The notes under the pieces were generated by a model. It worked only from the letters and a program-made list of their open reading frames with translations, ran no database searches and was not told the origin of the DNA. This document shows positions 41,001-52,511 of a DNA stretch of 64,000 bases, in pieces (within the stretch, counting starts at the first letter, position 1; every line of letters starts with the position of its first letter). The stretch lies in assembly GCF_963678635.1 (NCBI RefSeq), contig NC_087069.1, positions 30,732,776 to 30,796,775 of the forward strand. Reading direction: 5' to 3'. The position numbers were made by a program, and so were the translations under genes. Origin of the DNA: Symsagittifera roscoffensis. Lineage: Eukaryota; Xenacoelomorpha; Acoela; Convolutidae.

Positions 41001-42562
41001 TAACTTATCGAGACTTCCAACTTGACTTAGATGTCGTGACCGGATTTTTCAGAGGCTTCTAGCTTAATTTAATGAGACTTCTATCTTGACTCACATCTGG
41101 TGACAAAATTTCTCAGAGGTCTTCCAGCTTAACTTACCGAGATTTTAAACTTGACTTATGTCTGTTGACAGATTTTTTTCCCCGAGATTTAGCTTAACTT
41201 ATCGAAATTTCTAACTTGACTTAGATTTCGTGACAGAAATAATCAGAGATTTCCAGCGTAACTCGATGAGATTCCTTACGTGAGTTACATATGGTGGAAA
41301 AATTATCAGAGACTTCTAGCTTAACTTATCGAGAATTCTAACAAGATATAGATCTCGTGACAGAAAATCTCATAGTCTTCTAGTTTAACTTATCGAGACT
41401 TCTAACTTGACTTACATCTGGTGACCTAAATTCTCAGAATCTTCTATCTTATTTTATCGAGATTTTCAACTTCACTTTAAGCTGGTGACGGTTTTTTTTT
41501 CACGAGATTTTTAGCTTAACCCAAGGTTTTTAGATTTCTAACTTGACTTAGATCTCGTGACAATAATTTTCAGAGATTTCTAGCCTAACTCATTGAGACT
41601 TCTATCTTGATTTCGATTTCGCGACAGAAATTTTCATAGGTTGCTTGTTTAACTCATCGAGACTTCTAACTTGACTTAGATCTCATGACAGGAGTTTTCA
41701 GAGATTTCAAGCTAAACTTAATGAGATTTTCAACTTGACTTAGATCTGTTGATAGGAATTCTCAGAGTTTTCTAACCTTACTTATCGAGATTTCTAACTT
41801 GACATGGATCTCGTGACAGGATTTTTTCACCAAGGTTTCTAGCTTAACTCATCGAGACTTCTAACTTGACTTAGATTTCCTGAAAGAAAATTTCAGAGAT
41901 TTCTCGCTTAACTTATCGAGATATCTACCTTGACTTTCGTGAGAGGCATGTTCAGAGATTCTATCTTAACTCAATGAGATTTCTAACTTGACTTACATCT
42001 GGTGACAGGAACTCTGAGAGGTTTTCAGCTTAACTTAACGAGAATTCTGTTTTGACTTATATCTTGTGATAGAAATTTTCGGAGATTTCTTGCTTAATTC
42101 AATGAGGTTTTAAACTTGACTTAAATCTGGTGACAAAAGTTCCTAGAGTCTTCTAGCTGACTTATCGAGATTTCCAATTATTGAACTTAGATTTCAGAAC
42201 AGGAGTTTTCAGAGATTTCTAGCTAAACTCGATATCTTAGGTGACACAGATCTGCTGACAGAAAATATCAGAGTCTTCTAGCTTAACTTATCGAGATTTC
42301 TAACTTGACTTAGATCTCGTGACAGGATTTTTCAGAGATCTCTAGCTTAAACTATCGAGATTTCTAACTTGACATAGCTATGAAAACTATATTCGTGCGC
42401 CTACTCAATCACATTGCAGATTTTTGAGCGAAAAGGAATTAAAAATTAAGAAATACACAAAACGACGAACATTTTCCAGAGCATTTTCTATTTCTTGCGA
42501 TTGTGTACATTGTAAACTATGGAACATTAAAATCAAACTTGCAATGACCAGAAGAAATCAAA

Positions 42563-42634
42563 AGAACGGCGGCGTGGCAAAAACGAGCTGGGCCCACACC
42601 CCAGAGGTCGGTAGATCGAAACTACCACCTGCTA
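42563..42634 (+). pseudogene. Initiator-tRNA-like relic, chimeric unit 1
   Basis: The anticodon-stem strands CTGGG and CCCAG and the T arm GGTAG-ATCGAAA-CTACC are intact. The acceptor 5' strand and D arm are eroded (GGCGTGGCAAAA), and the anticodon loop reads CCCACAC, which lacks the CAT anticodon. Confidence 0.7.
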
Positions 42635-43563
42635 GTTTAATGAAAAATAATAAATTAGTGAGGAATCTTCAAAAATTTTTGTGTCAGGATTTTTTCCCCG
42701 ATATTTCTAGCTTATCTTATCAAGACCTCTAACATGACATAGATCTCGTGACAGGCACTTTCAGAGATTTCTAGCTTAACTTAGCGAGATTTCTTCTGGA
42801 CTTAGTTCTCGGTACAGGAAATGTCAGAGATATTTCTAGCCTAACTCATCAAGACTTCTAACTTGACTTAGATTTCATGAAAGAGACTCACAGAGATTTC
42901 TTGCTTAACATATCGAGATATCTACCTTGACTTTCGTGAGAGGCATTGTCAGAGACTCTATCTTAACTCAATGAGATTTCTAATTTAACTTACATCTGGT
43001 GACATGAACTCTCAGAGGATTTCAGCTTAACTTAACGAGATTTCAGTTTTGACTTCGATCTTGTGATAAAACTATCAGAGAATTCTTGCTTAATTCAATG
43101 AGCTTTTTAATTTGACTTAAATCTGGTGACAGAAGTTCCTAGAGTCTTCTAGCTGACTTATCGAGATTTCCAATTATTGAACTTAGATTTCAGAACAGGA
43201 GTTTTCAGAGATTTCTAGCTGAACTCGATATGATATCTTAGGTGACATAGATCTGCTGACAGAAAATATCAGAGTCTTCTAGCTTAACTTATCGAGATTT
43301 CTAACTTGACTTAGATCTCGTGACAGGATTTTTCAGAGATCTCTAGCTTAAACTATCGAGATTTCTAACTTGACATAGCTATGAAAACTATATTCGTGCG
43401 CCTACTCAATCACATTGCAGATTTTTGAGCGAAAAGGAATTAAAAATTAAGAAATACACAAAACGACGAACATTTTCCAGAGCATTTTCTATTTCTTGCG
43501 ATCGTGTACATTGTAAACTATGGAACATTAAAATCAAACTTGCAATGACCAGAAGAAATCAAA

Positions 43564-43635
43564 AGAACGGCGGCGTGGCAAAAACGAGCTGGGCCCACAC
43601 CCCAGAGGTCGGTAGATCGAAACTACCACCTGCTA
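43564..43635 (+). pseudogene. Initiator-tRNA-like relic, chimeric unit 2
   Basis: It appears identical to the copy 1001 bp upstream, with the same lost anticodon and intact T arm. Confidence 0.7.
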
Positions 43636-44567
43636 GTTTAATGAAAAATAATAAATTAGTGAGGAATCTTCAAAAATTTTTGTGTCAGGATTTTTTCCCC
43701 GATATTTCTAGCTTATCTTATCAAGACCTCTAACATGACATAGATCTCGTGACAGGCACTTTCAGAGATTTCTAGCTTAACTTAGCGAGATTTCTTCTGG
43801 ACTTAGTTCTCGGTACAGGAAATGTCAGAGATATTTCTAGCCTAACTCATCAAGACTTCTAACTTGACTTAGATTTCATGAAAGAGACTCACAGAGATTT
43901 CTTGCTTAACATATCGAGATATCTACCTTGACTTTCGTGAGAGGCATTGTCAGAGACTCTATCTTAACTCAATGAGATTTCTAATTTAACTTACATCTGG
44001 TGACATGAACTCTCAGAGGATTTCAGCTTAACTTAACGAGATTTCAGTTTTGACTTCGATCTTGTGATAAAACTCTCAGAGAATTCTTGCTTAATTCAAT
44101 GAGGTTTTTAATTTGACTTAAATCTGGTGACAGAAGGTCCTAGAGTCTTCTAGCTGACTTATCGAGATTTCCAATTATTGGACTTATATTTTAGAACAGG
44201 AATTTTCAGAGATTTCTAGCTAAACTCGATATGATATCTTAGGTGACATAGATCTGCTGACAGAAAATATCAGAGTCTTCTAGCTTAACTTATCGAGATT
44301 TCTAACTTGACTTAGATCTCGTGACAGGATTTTTCAGAGATCTCTAGCTTAAACTATCGAGATTTCTAACTTGACATAGCTATGAAAACTATATTCGTGC
44401 GCCTACTCAATCAAATTGCAGATTTTTGTGCGAAAGGGATTTAAAAATTGAGAAATACACAAAACGACGACTAGCTGTTTCCAGAGCATTTTCTATTTCT
44501 TGCGATCGTGTACATTGTAAACTATGGAACATTAAAATCAAACTTGCAATGACCAGAATAAATCAAA

Positions 44568-44639
44568 AGAACGGCGGTGTGGCAAAAACGAGCTGGGCCC
44601 ACACCCCAGAGGTCGGTAGATCGAAACTACCACCTGCTA
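44568..44639 (+). pseudogene. Initiator-tRNA-like relic, chimeric unit 3
   Basis: It matches the two upstream copies apart from GGTGTGG for GGCGTGG in the D-arm region. Confidence 0.7.
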
Positions 44640-45754
44640 GTTTAATGAAAAATAATAAATTAGTGAGGAATCTTCAAAAATTTTTGTGTCAGGATTTTTT
44701 CCCCGAGATTTCTAGCTTATCTTATCAAGACCTCTAACATGACATAGATCTCGTGACAGGAACTTTCAGAGATTTCTAGCTTAACTTAGCGAGATTTCTT
44801 CTGGACTTAGATCTCGGTACAGGAAATTTCAGAGATATTTCTAGCCTAACTCATCAAGACTTCTAACTTGACTTAGATTTCATGAGAGAGACTCACAGAG
44901 ATTTCTTGCTGAACATATCGAGATATCTACCTTGACTTTCGTGAGAGGCATTGTCAGAGACTCTATCTTAACTCAATGAGATTTCTAACTTAACTTACAT
45001 CTGGTGACATGAACTCTCAGAGGTTTTCAGCTTAACTTAACGAGATTTCAGTTTTGACTTCGATCTTGTGATAGAAACTCTCAGAGAATTCTTGCTTAAT
45101 TCAATGAGGTTTTTAACTTGACTTAAATCTGGTGACAGAAATTCTCAGAGTCTTCTAGCTAACTTATCGAGATGTCCAATTATTTGACTTAGATCTCGCA
45201 ACATCAACATTCAGAGGTTTCTAGCTAAACTCGATGGGATTTCTTAGGTGACTTACATCTGCTGACAGAAAATATCAGAGTCTTCTAGCTTAACTTATCG
45301 AGATTTCTAACTTGACTTAGATCTCGTGACAGTAATTTTCAGAGATTTCTAGCTTAATTAAATTAGGTTTCTTTTGTGACTTAAATCTGGTGACAGAAAA
45401 TATCATTGTCTTCTAGCTTAACTTATTGAGATTTCTAACTTGATTTAGACCTGTCAACAGGAATATTCAGAAATTGTTAGCCTACTTCATCGATATTTTC
45501 AATTTGATTTAGATCTCGTGACAGGAATTTTCAGATATTTCTAGCTTAAACTATCGAGATTTCTAACTTGACATAGCTATGAAAACTATATTCGTGCGCC
45601 TACTCAACCACATTGCAGATTTTTGTGCGAAAAATACAGAGAAATACAGAAAACGACAAACAGTTGTTTCCAGTGCTTTTTCTTATTCTTGCGACCTTGT
45701 ACATTGTAAACTCTGGATCAGTAAAATGAAATTTGCAATGCCAGAAGAAATCAA

Positions 45755-45826
45755 GGGAGCGGTGGCGCGGCAAAAAAGGGCTGTTCCACACCCTAGAGGT
45801 CGGTAGATCGAAACTATCACCTGCTA
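45755..45826 (+). pseudogene. Initiator-tRNA-like relic
   Basis: It sits in the first satellite 2 monomer after satellite 1 ends. The T arm is GGTAG-ATCGAAA-CTATC, the anticodon stem is damaged (CTGTT against CCTAG), and no CAT anticodon remains. Confidence 0.6.
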
Positions 45827-46130
45827 GTTTAATGAAACATAATAACTTAGAGAGGAATCTTCAAAATTTTTGACGGTCGCAGCTTTCGCAGGACACTCAA
45901 TAAAAAATCGCTCTATCACCAGATTTTCAAATAGCTATAAAATTGTATTCGTTCATCTACCCAACCACATTGCAGGTTTTTGTGTGAAAAGATTTCAAAA
46001 TTGACAAATACAGAGAACGACGAAGCGCTGTTTCCAAATCAATTTCTAATACTAGGGATTGTGGTACTCCACATTATAGTACAACATCTTAATTTGTGGA
46101 TCAATGACAATATGGCAATATAGTATCAAA

Positions 46131-46201
46131 TGCAGGGTGGCACAATGGAAGCGCGCTTGACCCGTAACCATGTGGTCGGTAAATTTAAATTACCTCTTGC
46201 A
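46131..46201 (+). pseudogene. Initiator-tRNA-like relic
   Basis: TGCAGGGTGGCACAATGGAAGCGCGC keeps an A-box-like core, and CCCGTAA replaces the CCCATAA loop. The T arm has lost its stem. Confidence 0.55.
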
Positions 46202-46495
46202 ATTTTATTGAATTAACATTTAAATTTTTAACAGTTGCAGCTTTCGCAGGACGCTAGATAAAACTAGACACATCTGCGGAGCTTTTAATAGCTACGAAAA
46301 ACATTTGTGCACTTTCTCAACCACCTTACATATTTTTATTTAAAAAAGAATTAAAACTGACAAATACAGAAAAGGACGAAATGTTGTTTCCAGACATTTT
46401 TCATTTACTTGTGATCGTGGTTTTTCAGTCTATACGACAACACTTTGAATTATGGACCTTCACAACAATCTTTGCAGTAGCAAAATTTTAGCCAG

Positions 46496-46566
46496 AGCAG
46501 GGTGGCATAGCATAAGCGTGATGCAACATCACGCAGAGACCTGTAAATCGGAACTACCTCCTGCTA
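46496..46566 (+). pseudogene. Initiator-tRNA-like relic with rearranged anticodon arm
   Basis: The ends pair (AGCAGGG with the CTCCTGCT strand). The anticodon region reads GTGATGCAACATCACG, a new perfect hairpin (GTGATG/CATCAC) unrelated to the original stem. The same variant recurs at 48160. Confidence 0.55.
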
Positions 46567-46865
46567 GTTTAATGAAGTAACGTCTAAACTATTGACAAAT
46601 GCAGCTTTCGCAACACACCCGATTAAAAAAGCTACAACAATGGAGCTTAGAATAGCTATAAGAATTATATTTGTCCACCTACTAACCCACATTGAAAATT
46701 TTTGCGCCAAAAAGTTTTCGAAATAACAAATATAGAAAACGGCAAAACGCTGTTTCCAGAGCATTTTAAATTACTTGGTACTGTGATATTCTACCCTTAG
46801 GACAACATCCTAAACTATAGGATAGGTCAGCAAAAACAATATTCCAATTGCAACTTATTACCAAC

Positions 46866-46937
46866 AGCAGTGTGGCGCAGCAAAAGCGTGCTGGGCGATT
46901 AAACCAGAGGTCGGTAGATCGAACCTATCTCTCGCTA
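46866..46937 (+). pseudogene. Initiator-tRNA-like relic
   Basis: AGCAGTGTGGCGCAGCAAAAGCGTGCTGGG is close to an initiator tRNA 5' half. The loop is altered to CGATTAA and the acceptor 3' strand reads CTCGCT. Confidence 0.6.
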
Positions 46938-47302
46938 ATTTAGACTCAGCTTTCTCAGCACACTCGATGAAAAATAGCTCTATCACCGGAGTTTCAAATA
47001 ACTATGAAAACTATATTCCTCCGCCTACTCAACTACATAGCAGAATTTTACTTTAGACCGTGGTTCTTCAAGCTATCTTCAAACTATACGACTATACTAA
47101 CCCATATTGCGAGAATTATATTCGTCTACTTACTAAACCATAACGCAAACTTTTGTGCAACAAATTTCTCAGACTTAAAAAAGTCAAAACGCTGCTTCCA
47201 GAGCGTTTTGTGTTACTTGGGATTGTGGTTCTCCACTATTATGACAATATCTTGAATTATAGATCAGCAAAAACAAATGTGCAATGGCAATCATTAAACA
47301 AC

Positions 47303-47374
47303 AGCAGAGTGAAGCAGCGGTAGCGTAATTGACCCATAACCCAGAGGTCGGAAGATCAAACCTACCTCCTGCTA
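47303..47374 (+). pseudogene. Initiator-tRNA-like relic
   Basis: The CCCATAACCCAG loop and 3' stem strand with a CAT anticodon are retained, but the 5' strand of the anticodon stem (AATTG) no longer pairs and the D arm is altered. Confidence 0.6.
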
Positions 47375-47818
47375 GTTTAGTGAGGTAACACAAAATTTTT
47401 TGACGGTCACAGCTTTCGCAGGACACTCGATAAAAACAGTTCTATCACCGGAGATTCTAACAGCTATTAAATTTGTATCCGTACACCTACTCGCCCACAT
47501 GGCAAATTTTTGTGCGAAAAAAAGCTAAAAATCAAAAAATACAGAAAACTGCGAAACGCTGTTTCCAGAGCACTTTCTATTACTTTCTAAAAAAATTACA
47601 TTCTTCCACATACTCACCCATATTGCAAAATTTATATTCGTCTACTTACTAACCCATATCGCAAACTTTTGTGCGACAAAATTTTCAAACTTAAAAGCGG
47701 CAAAACGCTGCTTCCAGAGCAATTTATGTTACTGGGGATTGTGGTACTCCACCCTTACGACGACATCTTAAATTATCTATCAGCAAAAACAAACTCGCAA
47801 TGGCAATCAGTTATCATT

Positions 47819-47889
47819 AGCAGGTTGGCGCAGCAGAAGCGTGAAGCTCCATCACACAGAGACCGGTAGACCGAAACTACCTCCTGCTA
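47819..47889 (+). pseudogene. Initiator-tRNA-like relic
   Basis: AGCAGGTTGGCGCAGCAGAAGCGTG is well preserved up to the anticodon arm, which reads AAGCTCCATCACACAG and does not form the original stem. Confidence 0.6.
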
Positions 47890-48159
47890 GTTTAGTCAAG
47901 TAACGTCTAACCTATTGACCTGTGCAGCTTCCGCGAGAAACTCGATAACAAAATAGCTAGAAACCGGGGTTTTAAATAGCTATAAGTTTTATAATCGTGC
48001 ACCTACTCACCCACCATTGCAAGTTTTTGTGCGAAAGAAATTTTAAAACTGACAAGTACAGAAAAAGACGAAACGCTGTTTCCAGACTATTTTCATTTAC
48101 TTAAGATTTTGAATTTTCGACCATCACAGCATTCTTTGCAATACCAAAGTATTAGCCAG

Positions 48160-48214
48160 AGCAGGGTGGCTCAGCAGAAGCGTGATGCAACATCACGCGG
48201 AGACCTGTAAAATG
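48160..48214 (+). pseudogene. Initiator-tRNA-like relic, 3' truncated
   Basis: It carries the GTGATGCAACATCACG hairpin variant seen at 46496 and stops after the variable region. The T arm and acceptor 3' strand are missing. Confidence 0.55.
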
Positions 48215-48314
48215 GAATTTTATGTTACTTGGGATTGTGGTAATCCACCCTAACGACGACATCTCAAATAATATATTAGCAAAAACAAATTCGCAATGGC
48301 AATCAGTTATCATT

Positions 48315-48386
48315 AGCAGGGTGGCGCAGTAGAAGCGCGCTGGGCCCATAACCCAGAGGTCGATCGATCGAAATTACCTCCTGCTA
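48315..48386 (+). pseudogene. Best preserved initiator-tRNA-Met-like copy (CAT anticodon)
   Basis: The 7-bp acceptor stem (AGCAGGG with TCCTGCT, one G-T), D stem (GCGC/GCGC) and anticodon stem (CTGGG/CCCAG) are fully paired. The loop CCCATAA presents CAT. The loop ATCGAAA with A at both initiator-specific T-loop positions marks it as eukaryotic initiator-like. The T stem (GATCG against TTACC) has two mismatches, so the molecule is probably not functional. A- and B-box-like sequences (TGGCGCAGTAG and GATCGAAA) are present. Among all copies here this is the closest to a real gene. Confidence 0.65.
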
Positions 48387-48482
48387 GTTTAGTGAAAAAT
48401 AAAAATTTTTGACAGTCGTAGCTTTCCCAGGACACTAGATAAAAATATATCTACCAAATAAATGAAGATGGCTATTAGCCAG

Positions 48483-48541
48483 AGTAGGGCGGCGCAGCGA
48501 CCATCACTTAGAGGCCGGCAGATCGAAAGTACCTCCTGCTA
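48483..48541 (+). pseudogene. Initiator-tRNA-like relic lacking the anticodon arm
   Basis: AGTAGGGCGGCGCAGCG joins directly to ACCATCACTTAGAGG, so the anticodon stem-loop is largely deleted. It is a plausible ancestor of the short downstream units. Confidence 0.5.
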
Positions 48542-48806
48542 GTTTAGTCAAAAAACATCTAATCTATTGACAACTGCAGCTTTCTCAAGAATCTCGAAAA
48601 AAAAGCTCGACAAATAAAATCTCATTCGTCGGCGTACTCACCCATATTGCAAAGTTTTGTGCTGATAAATTTTCAAAATTAAAAACTGCGAAAGTCTGCT
48701 TGTAGAACATTTCATCTTAGTTGGGATGGTGGTACTCCACACTTACGACAACATTTTAATTATTGTATCAGCAGAATCAAACTCGCAACGGTACACAAAA
48801 ATCAAT

Positions 48807-48878
48807 AGCAGGTTGGGGCAGCAGAAGCGTGCTGGGCCCATAACCCAGTGGTTGGTAGATCGAAATTAACTACTGCAA
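48807..48878 (+). pseudogene. Initiator-tRNA-like relic with intact CAT anticodon arm
   Basis: CTGGG-CCCATAA-CCCAG is perfect, but the acceptor stem has three mismatches and the T stem one. Confidence 0.6.
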
Positions 48879-48972
48879 GTTTAGTGAAACATTCAAAAAA
48901 TTCACAGTCGCAGCATTCGCAGTACACTCGATAAAAGCATAGCTAATAAAATAGACAGGGGTCTTTTAGCCA

Positions 48973-49034
48973 GATTAGGGAGGCGCAGTGGACCCGGGAA
49001 ACATTGGCCGGCAGATAGAAACTACTTTCTGCTA
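48973..49034 (+). pseudogene. Initiator-tRNA-like relic, internally deleted
   Basis: GGCGCAGTGG is followed directly by ACCCGGGAAACATTGGCCGGCAG. The anticodon arm is lost. Confidence 0.45.
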
Positions 49035-49461
49035 GTTTAGTGAAAAACATCTAATCTATTGACAAATGCAGCTTTCTCAAGGCACTAGATAAAAAATTAT
49101 TTTCCTTCACGTACTCACCCATATTGCAACTTTTTGTGAGAAAAAGCAACTTTCACCCAGAAGCCGGTAGATCGAAACTACATTCTGCTAATTTAGTGAA
49201 AAAACATCTAGTCTATTGACAATGGCAGCTTTCTCAAGACAATCGGTTATAACAAAAGCTCGATTTTAAAAAACTTACTTGTCATTGCACTCACCGATAT
49301 TGCATATTTTTGTGCAAAAATACTTTTCATAATTAAAAACAGCGAAAAGCTGCTTCCAGAGCTTTTCAAGTTAGTTGGAATTCTGGTACTCCACCCTAAC
49401 GACATCATTTTAATTTTACATGTCAGCAAAAGCAAACGCGCAATGACAATCCAGTATCAAC

Positions 49462-49533
49462 AGCAGGGTGGTGCAGCGTAAGCATGCTAGGCATACAACC
49501 CAGAGGTAGGTAGATCGAAACTACCTCCTGCTA
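49462..49533 (+). pseudogene. Initiator-tRNA-like relic, long-unit type
   Basis: The acceptor strands AGCAGGG/TCCTGCT pair. The anticodon arm reads CTAGG-CATACAA-CCCAG with one mismatch and a shifted loop. This variant is shared by 50136 and 50636. Confidence 0.6.
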
Positions 49534-50135
49534 GTTTAGTGAAAAACATTTAATCTATTGACAACTGCAGCTTTCTCAAGGCACTCGATAAAAATTTTTT
49601 TCCTTCACGTACTCACCCATCACCCATATTGCAACTTTTTGTGAGAAAAAGCAACCATCACCCAGAAGCGGCAGATCGAAACTACCTTCTGATAGATTAG
49701 TGAAAAAACATCTAATCAATTGACAAACGCAGCTTTCTCAACACACCCGATAAAAATATTTTATTCCATCAAGTACTCAGCCATATTGCAAATTTTTGCG
49801 CGAAAAAGCAACCTTCACCCAGAAGCCGGTAGATCGAAACTACCTTCTGCTAATTTAGTGAAAAAACATCTAGTCTATTGACAAATGCAGCTTTCTCAAG
49901 ACACTCGGTTATGACAAAAGCTCGATTTTAAAAAAGTTACTTGTCCATGCACTCACCGATATTGCATATTTTTGTGCAAAGTACTTGTGCAAAGTTTTTG
50001 TCAAAATTAAAAATGGCGAAAAGCTGCTTCCAAAGCTTTTCAAGTTAGTTGGAATTTTGGTACTCCACCCTAACGACATCATTTTAGTTTTACATGTCAG
50101 CAAAAGCAAACGCACAATGGCAATCCAGTATCAAC

Positions 50136-50207
50136 AGCAGGGTGGTGCAGCGTAAGCATGCTAGGCATACAACCCAGAGGTAGGTAGATCAAAACTACCT
50201 TCTGCTA
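50136..50207 (+). pseudogene. Initiator-tRNA-like relic, long-unit type
   Basis: It is the same variant as 49462 with ATCAAAA in the T loop and a TTCTGCT 3' strand. Confidence 0.6.
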
Positions 50208-50635
50208 GATTAGTGAAAAAACATCTAATCAATTGACAAACGCAGCTTTCTCAAGACACTCGATAAAAAAATTTTACTCCTTCATGTACTCACCCATATT
50301 GCAAAATTTTGTGCGAAAAACAACCTTCACCCAGAAGCCGGTAGATCGAAACTACCTTCTGCTAATTTAGTGAAAAAACATCTAGTCTATTGACAATGGC
50401 AGCTTTCTCAAGACACTCGGTTATAACAAAAGCTCGATTTTAAAAAACTTACTTGTCATTGCACTCACCAATATTGCATATTTTTGTGCAAAAATACTTT
50501 TCAAAATTAAAAACGGCGAAAAGCTGCTTCCAGAACTTTTCAAGTTAGTTGGAATTCTGGTACTCCACCCTAACGACATCATTTTAATTTTACATGTCAG
50601 CAAAAGCAAACGCGCAATGGCAATCCAGTATCAAC

Positions 50636-50707
50636 AGCAGGATGGTGCAGCGTAAGCATGTTAGGTATACAACCCAGAGGTAGGTAGATCGAAACTACCT
50701 CCTGCTA
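50636..50707 (+). pseudogene. Initiator-tRNA-like relic, long-unit type
   Basis: AGCAGGA pairs fully with TCCTGCT, a compensating change at position 7. The anticodon region is TTAGGTATACAACCCAG. Confidence 0.6.
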
Positions 50708-51300
50708 GTTTAGTGAAAAACATCTAATCTTTTGACAACTGCAGCTTTCTCAAGGCACTCGATAAAAAAAATTTTTCCTTAACGTACTCACCCATCACCG
50801 ATATTGCAACTTTTTTCGAGAGAAAAAGCAAGCATCACCCAGAAGCGGCAGATCGAAACTACCTTCTGATAGATTAGTGAAAAAACATCTAATCAATTGA
50901 CAAAAGCAGTTTTCTCAACACACCCGATAAAAATATTTTATTCCATCAAGTACTCAACCATCTTGCAAATTTTTGCGCGAAAAAGCAACCATCACCCAGA
51001 AGCCGGTAGATCGAAACTACCTTCTGCTAATTTAGTGAAAAAAATATCTAGTCTATTGACAAATGCAGCTTTCTCAAGACACTCGGTTATAACAAAAGCT
51101 CGATTTTAAAAAATTTACTTGTCCATGCACTCACCGATATTGCATTTTTTTGTGCAAAATAATTTTCAAAATTAAAAACGGCAAAAAGCTGCTTCCAGAG
51201 CTTTTCAAGTCAGTTGGAAATCTGATACTCCACCCTTACGACATCATTTTAGTTTTACATACCAGCAAAAGCAAACGCGCAATGGCAATCCAGTATCAAC

Positions 51301-51372
51301 AGCAGGATGGCGCAGCGGAAGCATGCTAGGCATACCACCCAGAGGTCGGTAGATCGAAACTACCTCCTGCTA
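51301..51372 (+). pseudogene. Initiator-tRNA-like relic, long-unit type
   Basis: The acceptor stem AGCAGGA/TCCTGCT and T stem GGTAG/CTACC are perfect. The D stem and anticodon stem each carry a mismatch and the loop is CATACCA, lacking T33 and the CAT anticodon at the normal position. Confidence 0.6.
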
Positions 51373-52439
51373 TCTTAGTGAAAAACATCTAATCTATTGA
51401 CAAATGCAGCTTTCTCAAGGCACTCGATAAAAATTATTTTCCTTCACGTACTCACCCATCACCCATATTGCAACTTTTTGTGAGAAAAAGCAACCATCAC
51501 CCAGAAGCGGCAGATCGAAACTACCTTCTGATAGATTAGTGAAAAAACATCTAATCAATTGACAAACGCAGCTTTCTCAACACACCCGATAAAAATATTT
51601 TATTCCATCAAGTACTCACCCATATTGCAAAATTTTGCGCGAAAAAGCATTATCACCCAGAAGCCGGTAGATCGAAACTACCTCCTGCTAATTTAGCTAA
51701 AAACATCTAATCTATTGACAAATGCAGCTTTCTCAAGGCACTCGATAGAAATTATTTTCCTTCACGTACTCACCCATCACCCATATTGCAACTTTTTGTG
51801 AGAAAAAGCAACCATCACCCAGAAGCGGCAGATCGAATCTACCTTCTGATAGATTAGTGAAAAAACATCTAATCAATTGACAAACGCAGCTTTCTCAACC
51901 CACCCGATAAAAATATTTTATTCCATCAAGTACTCACCCATATTGCAACTTTTTTTGAGAGAAAAAGCAAGCATCACCCAGAAGCGGCAGATCGAAACTA
52001 CCTTCTGATAGATTAGTGAAAAAACATCTAATCAATTGACAAACGCAGCTTTCTCAACACACCCGATAAAAATATTTTATTCCATCAAGTACTCACCCAT
52101 ATTGCAAATTTTTGCGCGAAAAAGCAACCATCACCCAGAAGCCGGTAGATCGAAACTACCTTCTGCTAATTTAGTGAAAAAAATATCTAGTCTATTGACA
52201 AATGCAGCTTTCTCAAGACACTCGGTTATAACAAAAGCTCGATTTTAAAAAAGTTACTTGTCCTTGCACTCACCGATATTGCATATTTTTGTGCAAAATA
52301 CTTTTCAAAATTAAAAACGGCAAAAAGCTGCTTCCAGAGCTTTTCAAGTTAGTTGGAAATCTGATACTCCACCCTTACGACATCATTTTAATTTTACATA
52401 CCAGCAAAAGCAAACGCGCAATGGCAATCCAGTATCAAC

Positions 52440-52511
52440 AGCAGGATGGCGCAGCGGAAGCATGCTAGGCATACCACCCAGAGGTCGGTAGATCGAAACT
52501 ACCTCCTGCTA
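52440..52511 (+). pseudogene. Initiator-tRNA-like relic, long-unit type
   Basis: It is identical in sequence to the 51301 copy as far as I can read, consistent with recent higher-order duplication (about 1139 bp). Confidence 0.6.

Larger units (their letters stand above)
41941..44943. repeat. Chimeric higher-order repeat, about 1001 bp x 3
   Basis: Marker GAGAGGCAT(T/G) lies at 41941, 42938, 43939 and 44943, spacings of 997, 1001 and 1004 bp. Each unit is about 690 bp of satellite 1 with about 310 bp of satellite 2 embedded in it, the latter starting TAGCTATGAAAACTATATTC and ending around CTTCAAAAATTTTTGTGTCAGG. The embedded piece includes a tRNA-like sequence. The first two copies are almost identical. 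This is the transition zone between the two satellites. Confidence 0.88.
38011..45570. repeat. Satellite 1, second block
   Basis: The same basic monomer resumes after the island, with TTATCGAGATTTCTAACTTG and TAGATCTCGTGACAGG as its best conserved parts. Copies here look less ordered than in the first block up to about 41,900, after which the chimeric 1001-bp units begin. The block ends where satellite 2 starts at about 45,571 (TTGACATAGCTATGAAAAC). Confidence 0.92.

Noticed and set aside
42424-44737. Three nearly identical 102-103 codon plus-strand ORFs, 1001 bp apart
   Set aside because: They run across the tRNA relic and back into satellite 1, and are alike only because the 1001-bp unit was duplicated. 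No domain is present.
6576-45570. CRISPR-like array (regular direct repeats)
   Set aside because: The repeat fills the whole period with no unique spacers, and the genome is eukaryotic.
48315-48386. Functional initiator tRNA gene
   Set aside because: Two mismatches in the T stem and the tandem-repeat context make a pseudogene more likely; kept as a relic.
45579-52248. Many 60-83 codon ORFs in satellite 2
   Set aside because: They repeat with the monomer and change frame between copies.
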